NCBI RefSeq assembly: GCF_902859855.1
Contig: NZ_CADIKH010000003.1
Span: 248,001-312,000 of the forward strand
Direction of reading: 5' to 3'
DNA: 64,000 nt
Source of the DNA: Paraburkholderia humisilvae
GTDB taxonomy: Bacteria; Pseudomonadota; Gammaproteobacteria; Burkholderiales; Burkholderiaceae
The notes beneath the pieces were generated by a model. That model saw only the letters and a program-made list of their open reading frames with translations. It was not told the origin of the DNA and made no database searches. This document shows positions 47,569 to 56,328 of the stretch, piece after piece (the first letter of the stretch is position 1; each line of letters starts with the position of its first letter). The translations under genes and the position numbers were made by a program.

Positions 47569-48464
47569 GCACGACGACGCTGCGTGTGAGAGCAGCGCCA
47601 GGTTTTCGCGTGGACGGTTCGGCGCTGCTGCCGGTTGCGTTCGCCGCGCAATCGACTGAGGAGTTGGCCCGTATCGTGCTGCATGCAGGCAATCACCGAT
47701 GCGCGGTCGGTGATCTATTCGATATCTCGCGTAGCGCGCGTCAAACGGAGAGTGACGCGCCACCCAGGCTGATCCTTGAAGGCGATGTCCAGTGGCTTGA
47801 CCGCATCGGCGCGCATCTTGCCGAAGGACACCTGCACGTGACCGGCGTGGCAGGCGACTACGCCGGCTTGCGGATGACGGGCGGCGCGTTGCATATCGAT
47901 GGCCACGCGGGCGCATTCACCGGCTGCGAGATGCGCGGAGGACAGCTGACCGTCGCCGGCAACACCGGCGACTTTGCCGCGGGCGCACTGCCCGGCGATA
48001 TCGAAGGGATGACGGGCGGCACGCTCGCGATCGGCGGTGACGCCGGTGCACGCGTCGGCGACCGGATGCGGCGCGGCGTCGTGCTAGTCGGTGCAAATGC
48101 GGGCGATTTTGCCGCCTCGCGCGTTGTTGCCGGAACAATCTGCATCGCAGGCCGTAGCGGCGCTCACCCTGCATACGGAATGCGGCGCGGCACGCTATTG
48201 CTATTGCATGAGCCGGAGCGCATCCCGCCGACGTTCGCCGAAGGCGGCCATGGTTTCGACGTGTTCTGGACGCTGTTCACACGCGCGCTCGCCGCACTGC
48301 GCGAGCCGCTTGCCGCAGCCGGCGCGACCGCACTAGGCGCCGCGCTCGAACCGTTTTTCACACTCGATGCGCGCGCGCTGCCACGCCGCCTGTCGGGCGA
48401 TCTGGCGGTCGACGGACGCGGGGAATTGCTGATCGCAGGCACACACGGCTCGGGCGCACACTGA
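47565..48464 (+). CDS. fhcC: FhcC, formylmethanofuran dehydrogenase subunit C-like
   Basis: 299 residues. The middle (about 70-215) is a right-handed beta-helix of GxxG-like turns, e.g. LHVTGVAGDYAGLRMTGG and LTVAGNTGDFAAG, as in the gltB C-terminal/FwdC family. It is a structural subunit of the Fhc complex, and is reported in methylotrophs to help hold the polyglutamylated cofactor arm. ATG at 47565 overlaps fhcD. It closes the operon fhcBADC. Confidence 0.92.
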   Translation: MSTTTLRVRAAPGFRVDGSALLPVAFAAQSTEELARIVLHAGNHRCAVGDLFDISRSARQTESDAPPRLILEGDVQWLDRIGAHLAEGHLHVTGVAGDYAGLRMTGGALHIDGHAGAFTGCEMRGGQLTVAGNTGDFAAGALPGDIEGMTGGTLAIGGDAGARVGDRMRRGVVLVGANAGDFAASRVVAGTICIAGRSGAHPAYGMRRGTLLLLHEPERIPPTFAEGGHGFDVFWTLFTRALAALREPLAAAGATALGAALEPFFTLDARALPRRLSGDLAVDGRGELLIAGTHGSGAH

Positions 48465-48584
48465 ACACGATGCATTTCCAGCGAGCCGCATGGCCGAACG
48501 CATTGCAGCCGCATCGAATGAACTCTGGCGCTCCACGATGCGCCGAAACAGCAAAGAACAAAGGTGTAAAAGCTGGGAGACGGA

Positions 48585-49151
48585 ATGAACGCAACGCATA
48601 CGAGCGACGCCCCCCGTGCGGACCACGCTACGAACGAACGATACGCGCGGCCAATGGTCGCACTGCACTGGCTGATCGGGCTCGCGATCATCGCGATGAT
48701 CGCGATTGGGCTCTATATGGTCGGCTTGCCGCGCGGTCTGCCCTTCAAGGCGTCGCTCATCAACTTTCACAAGTCGCTTGGCTTGACGATTTTCCTGCTT
48801 GTGCTAATCCGCATCGTGGTCCGAACGGTCTACGGCAGGCCGCCGCTGCCGCCGATGCGAGCGTGGCAACGCGCCGCCGCGAGCGCTACGCAGGGTCTTT
48901 TATACGTTGCCATGGTGGTGATGCCGGTTACCGGCTATCTGGGCTCGTCGTTCAACACATACGGCACGCGTTTCTGGGGCATTTTGCTGCCGAAGTGGGG
49001 CTGGGACGACAAAGGGCAGCGCCACTTCTGGTTCACGATCCATGAGATCGCCGCGTGGGTGCTGATCGCGCTGATCGCGCTGCATATCGCCGGCGCGCTC
49101 AAGCATCAGTTGATCGACAAAGACGGAGTGGTGCGGAGGATGCTACCTTGA
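48585..49151 (+). CDS. Cytochrome b561-family di-heme membrane protein
   Basis: 188 residues with four predicted membrane helices. Heme-ligand His candidates: VALHWLIG in helix 1, INFHKSLG, TIHEIAAW and ALHIAGALKH. This is the bacterial CybB/YceJ type, which moves electrons across or within the inner membrane, typically from quinone. It lies between fhcC and pqqB on the same strand (120 and 52 bp). It could serve a PQQ dehydrogenase or a periplasmic c-type chain; that is inference. A good GGGAGA site precedes ATG 48585. Confidence 0.85.
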   Translation: MNATHTSDAPRADHATNERYARPMVALHWLIGLAIIAMIAIGLYMVGLPRGLPFKASLINFHKSLGLTIFLLVLIRIVVRTVYGRPPLPPMRAWQRAAASATQGLLYVAMVVMPVTGYLGSSFNTYGTRFWGILLPKWGWDDKGQRHFWFTIHEIAAWVLIALIALHIAGALKHQLIDKDGVVRRMLP

Positions 49152-49203
49152 TAAGTATGAAGTTTGGAGCAGGCTGGCCACACAACACACGGTGGAACGG
49201 GCA

Positions 49204-50124
49204 ATGAAAATCAGGGTCCTCGGTTCATCGGCGGGCGGCGGCTTTCCGCAATGGAATTGCAATTGCCGCAACTGCAACGGGATGCGCAATCGCACGATTG
49301 CGGCTGAGCCGCGTACGCAATCGTCGCTTGCGGTCAGCGTCGACGGCATCGCATGGCTATTGATCAATGCGTCGCCGGATATCCTCGCGCAACTCGCCGC
49401 CAACCCCGAGTTGCAGCCGGCCCGCCATGCGCGCGATACCGGCATCGCCGCGGTGCTGCTGATGGACGCGCAGATCGATCACGTGACCGGCCTGCTGATG
49501 CTGCGCGAACATAACGCGCCGCTGCCGATCTACGCGACCGAGCCGGTCTGGCAAGACCTGTCGACTGGCTTCCCTATCGCGTCGATCCTGTCGCATTACT
49601 GCGGCGTCGAGCGCCATACGATTGCCCTCGATGCCGCGCCGCTCGAAATTGCCGCGCTGCCCGGCGTACGCATCGAAGCGCTACCGCTTTCGAGTAAGGC
49701 GCCGCCGTATTCGCCGCACCGCACGGCCCCGGAGCGCGGCGACAACATCGGCCTGCTGCTCACCGCGGTCGACTCCGGCAAGCGCGCGTTCTATGCGCCC
49801 GGCCTCGGCGCGCTCGAGCCGCCCATCCGCGATGCGATGCGCCGCGCGGACCTGCTGCTGGTAGACGGCACGACATGGACGGACGACGAAATGATCCGGC
49901 TGGGCCTGTCGAAGAAAACCGCAGCCGATATGGGTCATCTCGCCCAATCCGGCCCGGGCGGCATGATCGAAGTGCTCGACGCGCTCGACCGCCCCGGCGC
50001 GCGCAAGGTGCTGATCCATATCAACAACACGAACCCGATTCTGGTCGACGACGGGCCCGAGCGGCGCACGCTCGCACAGCACGGTATCGAGGTCGCACGC
50101 GACGGCATGACTTTCGAGCTTTGA
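49204..50124 (+). CDS. pqqB: PqqB, PQQ biosynthesis hydroxylase
   Basis: 306 residues, metallo-beta-lactamase fold. MKIRVLGSSAGGGFPQWNCNC carries the family start with the CNCxNC zinc-binding Cys; LINASPDI, MDAQIDHVTGLLMLRE (His/Asp metal ligands) and GHLAQSGPGGMIE follow. PqqB oxidises the diamino-acid intermediate released from PqqA. ATG 49204 is preferred over ATG 49192. It begins the pqqBCDE run. Confidence 0.95.
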   Translation: MKIRVLGSSAGGGFPQWNCNCRNCNGMRNRTIAAEPRTQSSLAVSVDGIAWLLINASPDILAQLAANPELQPARHARDTGIAAVLLMDAQIDHVTGLLMLREHNAPLPIYATEPVWQDLSTGFPIASILSHYCGVERHTIALDAAPLEIAALPGVRIEALPLSSKAPPYSPHRTAPERGDNIGLLLTAVDSGKRAFYAPGLGALEPPIRDAMRRADLLLVDGTTWTDDEMIRLGLSKKTAADMGHLAQSGPGGMIEVLDALDRPGARKVLIHINNTNPILVDDGPERRTLAQHGIEVARDGMTFEL

Positions 50125-50154
50125 AACGCGCAACACGAGACAAAGGAACCCTCG

Positions 50155-50892
50155 ATGAACAGTACAAGCGCAACACGCGCAACCGACATACGAAGCCCGG
50201 ATCGCGGCACCGCATGGACCCGCGAGGAATTCGAAGCGCAATTGCGCGCGAAAGGCCGCGCGTATCACATCCATCATCCGTTCAACGTGAAGATGAATAG
50301 CGGCGGCTGCTCGCGCGAGCAGATCCGCGGCTGGGTCGCGAACCGCTTCTACTACCAGATCAATATTCCGCTGAAGGACTCGGCGATTCTGTCGAACTGC
50401 CCGGACCGCGAAACGCGCCGCCGCTGGGTTCTACGGATTCTCGATCACGACGGCTATGGCGACGACGAAGGCGGCATCGAAACCTGGGCGCGCCTGGGCG
50501 ACGCCGTCGGCCTGGCGCGTGACGAACTGTGGTCGCTCAGGCACGTGGTGCCCGGTGTGCGCTTCGCGGTCGACGCGTATGTGAATTTCGCGCGCCGCGC
50601 GCTGTGGCAGGAAGCCGTGTGCTCGTCGCTAACCGAAATTTTCGCACCGCAGATTCACAAGGACCGTCTGTCGACGTGGCCGACGCACTACCCGTGGATC
50701 GAGCCTGCCGGCCTGAACTACTTCCGCTCGCGCATCTCGCTCGCGCAGCGCGACGTTGAACACGGGCTCGCGGTCACGCTCGATTATTTCCGCACACGCG
50801 AACAGCAGGAGCGTGCGCTCGACATTCTGCAATTCAAGCTGGACATCCTGTGGACCATGCTCGACGCGATCGAAAAGGCTTATCCGGTATGA
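50155..50892 (+). CDS. pqqC: PqqC, pyrroloquinoline-quinone synthase
   Basis: 245 residues, heme-oxygenase-like all-helical oxidase with no metal or cofactor. Family pieces: [55 protein letters not shown], and [18 protein letters not shown]. It makes the last ring-closing eight-electron oxidation to PQQ. It is 30 bp behind pqqB and overlaps pqqD by four bases. Confidence 0.96.
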   Translation: MNSTSATRATDIRSPDRGTAWTREEFEAQLRAKGRAYHIHHPFNVKMNSGGCSREQIRGWVANRFYYQINIPLKDSAILSNCPDRETRRRWVLRILDHDGYGDDEGGIETWARLGDAVGLARDELWSLRHVVPGVRFAVDAYVNFARRALWQEAVCSSLTEIFAPQIHKDRLSTWPTHYPWIEPAGLNYFRSRISLAQRDVEHGLAVTLDYFRTREQQERALDILQFKLDILWTMLDAIEKAYPV

Positions 50893-51182
50893 ACGAGACG
50901 AACGACGATGCTTCACAACACGCGCTGCGCCCGAAACTGAACAAGCTGTTCCGGATGCAGTGGGAACCCGCCCAGGATGCGCACGTATTGCTATATCCGG
51001 AAGGCATGGTGAAACTGAACCAGAGCGCCGCCGAGATCTTGAAGCGCTGCGACGGCACACGCGATGTCGCGGCCATCGTGACCGACCTCGAAGGCACTTT
51101 CAACGCGACCGGCATCGCCCCCGAGGTCGAGGCGTTTATCGCCCACGCCATCGAGCGCGGCTGGCTGGAGCCCTCAGCATGA
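50889..51182 (+). CDS. pqqD: PqqD, peptide chaperone
   Basis: 97 residues. [31 protein letters not shown] is the three-strand winged-helix RRE that presents PqqA to PqqE; the helices follow ([19 protein letters not shown]). ATG 50889 is within the pqqC stop and its stop lies in the pqqE start, so PqqC, D and E are translationally coupled. Confidence 0.95.
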   Translation: MNETNDDASQHALRPKLNKLFRMQWEPAQDAHVLLYPEGMVKLNQSAAEILKRCDGTRDVAAIVTDLEGTFNATGIAPEVEAFIAHAIERGWLEPSA

Positions 51183-52432
51183 CTGATCTTTCGGTTGCAG
51201 CGCAGCATACTCCCGAGCGTTCCGCACGGTCTGGCATTGCGCCGCCGCTGTGGCTGCTCGCGGAGCTGACGTACCGCTGCCCGCTGCACTGCGCGTTTTG
51301 CTACAACCCGGTGGACTACACCGCGCAAAAGGACGAGCTTGATACCGCGCAGTGGCTCAATGTGCTGCGCGAAGCGCGCGCGCTGGGCGCCGCGCAGCTC
51401 GGCTTTTCGGGCGGCGAACCGCTAATGCGCGACGATCTCGAGGAGCTCGTCGCCGAAGCGCGCAAGCTCGGTTTTTATACGAATCTGATCACATCCGGCG
51501 TCGGCCTCACCGACCAGCGCCTGCGGGTGCTGAAGGAGAACGGTCTCGACCATATCCAGCTGTCGTTTCAGGACTCGACGCAGCAGCTCAACGATTTCCT
51601 CAGCAGCACGCGCACGTTCGATCTGAAAAACCGCGTCGCACGCTCGATCAAGGCGTATGGCTTTCCGATGGTGCTCAACTGCGTGCTGCACCGCTACAAC
51701 CTGCCGCATGTCGACAAGATCATCGACATGGCGCTCGCGATGGGCGCCGAATACCTCGAACTCGCGAACACACAGTACTACGGCTGGGCGCATACGAACC
51801 GCGCGCAGTTGATGCCGACCGCCGAGCAATTGCGCGAAGCGGAAGCGGTCGTCGAGCGGTATCGGAAGGAGATCGGCAACCGCTGCAAGATTTTCTTCGT
51901 CGTACCCGATTACTACGAAACGCGGCCAAAACGCTGCATGAACGGCTGGGGCTCAGTGTTTCTCGGCATCGCGCCGGACGGCGCCGCGCTGCCCTGCCAT
52001 TCCGCGCGCTCGCTGCCGGGGCTCACATTCCCGAATGTGCGCGATATGCCGGTTGCCGATATCTGGTATGAAAGCGATGCGTTCAACCGGTTCCGCGGTT
52101 TCGACTGGATGAACGAGCCGTGTCGCAGTTGCGAAGAGAAAACCCGTGACCTCGGCGGCTGTCGCTGCCAGGCTTATCTGCTCACGCAAGACCCGGCCAA
52201 CGCGGACCCTGTGTGCGACAAGTCTCCGCATCACGAAGCGGTCGTGCGCGTGGTGCGCGACGCGGCGCAACGCGGTGCGCCGCTCGGTCCCGGCGAGCAG
52301 ACGGTGATTTTCCGCAATGACGCGAACTCGCGGCAATTAACGAGCCAAATGAGCGGCCAAATGAGCGGCCAAACGAGCGGGCAACGAAAGGCCGCCACGG
52401 ATAAAACCAACGATCAGGGAGCGCACAGATGA
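51179..52432 (+). CDS. pqqE: PqqE, radical SAM cross-linker of PqqA
   Basis: 417 residues. The radical-SAM cluster motif CPLHCAFC (CxxxCxxC) is near residue 34, followed by GFSGGEPL. The C-terminal SPASM auxiliary-cluster cysteines are present (RCMNGWGS, LPCHSARSLPG, CRSCEEKTRDLGGCRC, PVCDKSPHH). It makes the Glu-Tyr carbon-carbon bond in PqqA. Beyond the domain end it has an odd repetitive tail (SGQ units, Lys/Thr/Asn). The ATG at 51179 overlaps the pqqD stop; the upstream in-frame extension to 50756 lies over pqqCD and is rejected. Confidence 0.95.
   Translation: MTDLSVAAQHTPERSARSGIAPPLWLLAELTYRCPLHCAFCYNPVDYTAQKDELDTAQWLNVLREARALGAAQLGFSGGEPLMRDDLEELVAEARKLGFYTNLITSGVGLTDQRLRVLKENGLDHIQLSFQDSTQQLNDFLSSTRTFDLKNRVARSIKAYGFPMVLNCVLHRYNLPHVDKIIDMALAMGAEYLELANTQYYGWAHTNRAQLMPTAEQLREAEAVVERYRKEIGNRCKIFFVVPDYYETRPKRCMNGWGSVFLGIAPDGAALPCHSARSLPGLTFPNVRDMPVADIWYESDAFNRFRGFDWMNEPCRSCEEKTRDLGGCRCQAYLLTQDPANADPVCDKSPHHEAVVRVVRDAAQRGAPLGPGEQTVIFRNDANSRQLTSQMSGQMSGQTSGQRKAATDKTNDQGAHR
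52340..52384 (+). repeat. Tandem 12-bp repeat in the 3' end of pqqE
   Basis: Near-identical units ATGAGCGGCCAA (52349-52360, 52361-52372), with flanking variants ACGAGCCAA (52340-52348) and ACGAGCGGGCAA (52373-52384), encode (M/T)SGQ repeats in the PqqE tail. In-frame and outside the catalytic fold. Confidence 0.8.
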
Positions 52433-52655
52433 CCACCGCCGATATCTCCGTGTTGCTCGTCGACGATCACGCTGTCGTGCGTGAAGGCTATCGACGCCTG
52501 CTCGAATTGAGCCCCGATGTGCGCGTCGCCGGCGAAGCGGCCGACGCCGCGCAAGCGTACCAGCGTTTCTGCGCGCTGCAACCGGATGTGGTGGTAATGG
52601 ACCTCGCGTTACCTGGCGCCAGCGGCATCGAGGCGATGCGTCGCATGCTCGCCCG
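52429..52655 (+). pseudogene. Truncated LuxR/NarL-type response regulator (receiver part only)
   Basis: The frame overlaps the pqqE stop (ATGA) and encodes a receiver domain start: VLLVDDHAVVREGYRRLLEL, phospho-Asp in VVVMDLALPGASGIEAMRRM. After MRRMLAR the sequence stops resembling a receiver; the rest of the receiver and the whole HTH domain are missing. The open frame runs on to 52803 but through sequence that codes for a glycosyltransferase in another frame. Regulators of this kind next to pqq genes often control alcohol-dehydrogenase genes. Junction at about 52655. Confidence 0.8.
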
Positions 52656-53018
52656 CACGTGCGCTTCTATAGCCTGCAAAAAGGTCCCGCCACACAGCAA
52701 CTGCGCGAGAGGACGGATCTGGCCGCACGCATCGTCGATCATACCGACGAGTTTGCCGACTTCGCGGACACCGCCGCCTTCGTCGACAATCTGGATCTGG
52801 TGATCACCGTCGATACCGCCGTCGCCCACCTTGCGGGCGCGATGGGCAAGCCGGTGTGGATCATGAACCGTTTCGACACCTGCTGGCGATGGCTGCTCGA
52901 TCGAGCCGACAGTCCGTGGTATCCGAGCGCGCGGTTGTTCAGGCAAGCGGCGCTGGGCGAGTGGGATAGTGCGGTCGAAGCGGTGCGCGATGCGCTGGCG
53001 GCACGAGATTATCAGTGA
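52656..53018 (+). pseudogene. 3' remnant of a TPR-glycosyltransferase (heptosyltransferase-like)
   Basis: In the frame of 52656 the protein HVRFYSLQKGPATQQLRER, then EFADFADTAAFVDNLDLVI, VDTAVAHLAGAMGKPVW and SPWYPSARLFRQ, aligns with the last 120 residues of the intact gene at 59744-60994 (DFADTAAIVAQLNLVIAVDT, SPWYPQDMYLFRQ). The first roughly 300 residues (TPR and N-terminal GT domain) are lost. It is in the same direction as the truncated regulator and begins within a few bases of its break. Confidence 0.8.
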
Positions 53019-53259
53019 CACGACAATAAACAAACAACGCGACGGGGTTTTACTCACCAGGCGTCACTGTAAGCGACGAAAGCAACGTCGGATTCATTGC
53101 TGTATCGTCGCCAATCAGTACGCCCGATTACTCTAGCGGACGCAAACTACAGGTTCCGACGACAACCACATCAGACGTTCAAATCTGGATTCTCTTTAGA
53201 GAGACCCCGGTCTATCGGCTGCCCCTTTCTTCATTTCGCGCACGCGCCCACATATCGAT

Positions 53260-54084
53260 ATGCCATTCATCACGATCGCAGGACAGCAATTGCATTACCA
53301 GACTCGCGGCAACGGTTTTCCGGTGCTGCTCGGACACAGCTTTTTGTGGGACTCGGCGATGTGGCAGCCGCAAATCGAAGCGCTGTCGCAATCGTACCAG
53401 GTGATCGCGCCTGACCTGTGGGGCCACGGTCGATCCGGCCGCATGCCCGAGAACACCCGCAACTTCGGCGACCTCGCCGCGCAAGCCAGCGAACTGCTGA
53501 ACGCGCTTGGCATCGAACAATGCGCGATGATCGGTTTGTCGCTCGGCGGAATGTGGGGCTCCGAACTCGCGTTGCGCGAACCGAAACGCGTCAAGGCGCT
53601 CGTGATCATGGACTCGGACCGCGGCGCCGAACCCGCGGCGACGCTCGCGCAATACCTCCAGATGGTCGACACGATCGAGTCGCTCGGGCAAATACCGGCA
53701 CCGATGATCGATGCCATCGCCCCGTTGTACTTCCGCCGCGGCGCGCCGCTCGACAGCGAACTGATCGTGTCGTACAAACGCGCTTTGGCATCGTTTTCGG
53801 CGGATCAGCTGCGACAGTCCATCGTGCCGCTTGGCCGACTCTTCATGAAACGTGCGGACGAAGTAGCGAAGCTTTCCGCGCTCGACGCGGCCACCACGCT
53901 GATCATGTGCGGTGAGCTTGATATTCCGCGTCCACCGGCGGAAACGATCCGCATGGCCGAGACGATCGGTTGCAAGCACGTGCTGGTGCCTGAAGCGGGC
54001 CATATCTCGTGCCTCGAGAATCCATCGTTCGTCAACCGCGAGCTTCTTGGATGGCTCGATAAGCACGTGGGAGCAAACGCGTAA
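53260..54084 (+). CDS. Alpha/beta hydrolase
   Basis: 274 residues. Nucleophile elbow GLSLGGMWG, oxyanion region LGHSFLWDS, acid candidate in GELDIPRP and catalytic His in PEAGHISCLENP. This matches the 3-oxoadipate enol-lactonase / haloperoxidase-like group of small soluble hydrolases; the substrate cannot be read from sequence. Isolated by 240 bp of non-coding DNA from the scar upstream, and convergent with the quinone reductase gene 58 bp on. Confidence 0.85.
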   Translation: MPFITIAGQQLHYQTRGNGFPVLLGHSFLWDSAMWQPQIEALSQSYQVIAPDLWGHGRSGRMPENTRNFGDLAAQASELLNALGIEQCAMIGLSLGGMWGSELALREPKRVKALVIMDSDRGAEPAATLAQYLQMVDTIESLGQIPAPMIDAIAPLYFRRGAPLDSELIVSYKRALASFSADQLRQSIVPLGRLFMKRADEVAKLSALDAATTLIMCGELDIPRPPAETIRMAETIGCKHVLVPEAGHISCLENPSFVNRELLGWLDKHVGANA

Positions 54085-54142
54085 CGCGTGGTTCGATAAA
54101 CAGTGACGGCCGGCGGTCTTTGCAACGCGAGACCGCCTCCGC

Positions 54143-55105
54143 TCACATCATCAGCACCACGCGCCCGCGCGTTCCGGCCGCGACGGCTTCGTATGCGGCT
54201 TTCGCATCAGCCAGCGGGAACGATTGCGCAATCACCGGCGGTTCGTACCGCCCTCGCTCAAAGCCTTCCACCAGCGCACGAAGAAGCGGCGCCGATTCAG
54301 CGACGCCGAGCTTCGCGCTATCCGTGCCGAACAATTGCGTCTCGTTGTGATAGAAGTCGATCAAGTCGAACTCGACACGACGCTTGCCCGTCGCACTGAT
54401 CTCGACGACCCGTCCACGCCGTTTCACGAGACCGAGCGCGACTTCGAACGCAATGCCGCCCACTGCGTCATACACGACATCGACACCGCCATCCGTCAGC
54501 GCCTTCACGCGCCCGGCCGCGTCGTCGCCAATCTGCACATACTGGTCGATCAGGCGGCCCGCCGGCGAGTTCGGATCCGGCTCGTGGCGATCCACCGCAA
54601 TCACGCGCGCGCCGCGCGCCTTCGCAATCTGCGTGACCGCGCCACCGACTCCGCCCGATGCGCCGATCACGGCAATCGTCTCGCCAGCGGCGAGCTTCGC
54701 GTGTTCAACCGCGCCCAACCACCCCACGACGAAATTCACACCAATCGACGCCGCCTGCTCGTGGGTTAGATTCGCTGGCTTGCGCACGAGCGCCGAGACC
54801 GGGACCCGGATGAACTCCGCATGGGTGCCATCACGCGTAAAGCCGATATCGCCGCCGGTGCCCCATACTTCGGCCCCGATCCACTCCGCAGGACCTTCAG
54901 CGACGACACCGCTAAAATCGCGGCCCGGCACGCGTGGCGGCACGGTATGTCCGAAATGCCCGGCCACGTTCTTGACGTCACTCGGGTTAACCGACGCAGC
55001 CTTCACCCGCACGACCGCGTTTTCAGCGTCAGCCCGCGGCGTGTCAAGGTCGAGATACTCGAGCACGTCCGGCGCACCGAACGATTTGAATTGAACAGCT
55101 TTCAT
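54143..55105 (-). CDS. Zinc-independent MDR-type NADPH:quinone reductase
   Basis: 320 residues. Start MKAVQFKSFGAPDVLEYLDL; GroES-like part; NADPH-binding loop AVIGASGGVGGAVTQIA; AGE-type dehydrogenase tail (FPLADAKAAYEAVAAG). Lacks the four-Cys structural zinc loop and the Cys/His catalytic zinc of alcohol dehydrogenases. It follows the TetR gene on the same strand after 82 bp and so is a likely target. ATG 55105 has AAGGAG upstream. Confidence 0.88.
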   Translation of the reverse strand: MKAVQFKSFGAPDVLEYLDLDTPRADAENAVVRVKAASVNPSDVKNVAGHFGHTVPPRVPGRDFSGVVAEGPAEWIGAEVWGTGGDIGFTRDGTHAEFIRVPVSALVRKPANLTHEQAASIGVNFVVGWLGAVEHAKLAAGETIAVIGASGGVGGAVTQIAKARGARVIAVDRHEPDPNSPAGRLIDQYVQIGDDAAGRVKALTDGGVDVVYDAVGGIAFEVALGLVKRRGRVVEISATGKRRVEFDLIDFYHNETQLFGTDSAKLGVAESAPLLRALVEGFERGRYEPPVIAQSFPLADAKAAYEAVAAGTRGRVVLMM

Positions 55106-55187
55106 ACGTTGCTCCTTGCATGATGGCCACACTTGGCGTTGAACGCTCAGGTGTTAACTCCCCCGTCGATGCCACGGTCTGCGCCGG

Positions 55188-55808
55188 TCACGAATGCGCT
55201 TTACGCTGTTTCGCGCGGCTTGCCTCGCCTGGCCACATCGCGGCCAGCACAGCGGTCACGATCTGGCGAAGCCGGCGTCGCGTTGCGCCCCCTTTTGCCT
55301 GAACTGCAAGACCTTGAATGAACGTCGAAATAAATGCAGCGGCAGCCTGACTGTTCATACCGTTGGGCAGCGGCCCCGCACCTTTGATGGTATCGAAGCG
55401 CTCACGCAACAGCCGCTCAAATGCATTACGGCTCTCCGAAAGCGCTTCGCTTAGCGGACGTACCTCGGCGCTGCAGGAGAGCGCGGACAATGTGACGAGA
55501 CAACCGGAAGGCGTATTTCGTCCCGTGTGCAGGTTGACGGTGCCGGACAGCAGCGCTTCTGTCACGAGTTGCGGCGTGGCTTGCGCCAGCGCAACTGCGC
55601 GAAAAGCCAGATGGTCGCGGTTGTACCGTTCAAGCACCCGGCGAAACAGCCCTTCCTTGCTGTCGAACGCCTTGTAAAGGCTCGACTTCGTCAGCCCTGT
55701 CGCCTCCTGAAGATCGGCGAGCGATGCAGCCTCATAGCCTTTGTCCCAGAAGACGTGCAAAGCGCTTTCCAGAACATCGTCTTCGTCGAATTCTCGCGGC
55801 CGTGCCAT
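55188..55808 (-). CDS. TetR/AcrR-family repressor
   Basis: 206 residues. N-terminal HTH: MARPREFDEDDVLESALHVF, then GYEAASLADLQEATGLTKSSL and YKAFDSKEGLF; the ligand domain has a Cys pair (SGCLVTLSALSCS) and belongs to the YxaF/LmrA-like group. Start ATG 55808 has GGGGAG upstream; the further frame to 55928 covers the operator and is not coding. It likely represses itself and the downstream quinone reductase in response to a quinone or electrophile. Confidence 0.88.
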   Translation of the reverse strand: MARPREFDEDDVLESALHVFWDKGYEAASLADLQEATGLTKSSLYKAFDSKEGLFRRVLERYNRDHLAFRAVALAQATPQLVTEALLSGTVNLHTGRNTPSGCLVTLSALSCSAEVRPLSEALSESRNAFERLLRERFDTIKGAGPLPNGMNSQAAAAFISTFIQGLAVQAKGGATRRRLRQIVTAVLAAMWPGEASRAKQRKAHS

Positions 55809-55835
55809 GATGTACTCCCCGATGTCTGCCGAAAC

Positions 55836-55859
55836 ATTATATACCGCTTGGTACATAAT
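55836..55859 (-). promoter_or_regulatory. Candidate TetR operator with -10 TATAAT
   Basis: ATTATATACC-GCTT-GGTACATAAT is a 10-4-10 dyad with one mismatch, 27 bp upstream of the tetR ATG. On the minus strand its outer part reads TATAAT (55841-55836), a consensus -10. Binding would therefore block transcription of tetR and the quinone reductase. The dyad is observed; TetR binding is inferred. Confidence 0.65.
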
Positions 55860-56328
55860 CTGCGTCGTCGCGTCTCTGTGACATGAAGTCGTCGAATTCG
55901 GCGAATGCATGCCACGACGTCTTCGCAAGAAAACGGCTTGCCACGCTGAACCGCTTATATGCGAACCGCATCGCTATGCTGCGCATCCAACGAGTTCGCA
56001 TGAATATGTTTCCATTCATGCTGCTGCTTTCGTTCGCCTTGACTTCACAATGGCCTAGACCTATCGTGAAATGGCTTAACGAGCACACAATTAGTATTCC
56101 GTACTCTTAATAGCTCCTCGTCGCGAGATGATTGACCTCGCGGCTTCGCGGACTGAATTCCCCGTGGTCCGCCTCTTCTCCCTACGCCCCGTTGGCGGCC
56201 GTTTTGCCTGCCGTTGATTTCGCCTTGTCAGAATTGAATGCGCGCTACGCGTCTGGTATGCGACGCGGAACGTTGCGCGTGCCCAGGAACTTTCGATTAC
56301 GTGCTGCGCTTCAATAGCGGAGACCATC
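55860..56328. other. 469-bp gap, no gene recognised
   Basis: Between the tetR operator and the ELP-repeat gene. Short open frames exist (55883-56110 and 56132-56317 on plus), but their translations are unlike any family, lack ribosome sites and have atypical composition, so they are not called. The base composition is more AT-rich (55950-56110) than the neighbours. Confidence 0.5.

Noticed and set aside
55883-56317. Two short plus-strand frames in the 55.9-56.3 kb gap
   Set aside because: No ribosome site, no similarity, ordinary for chance frames.
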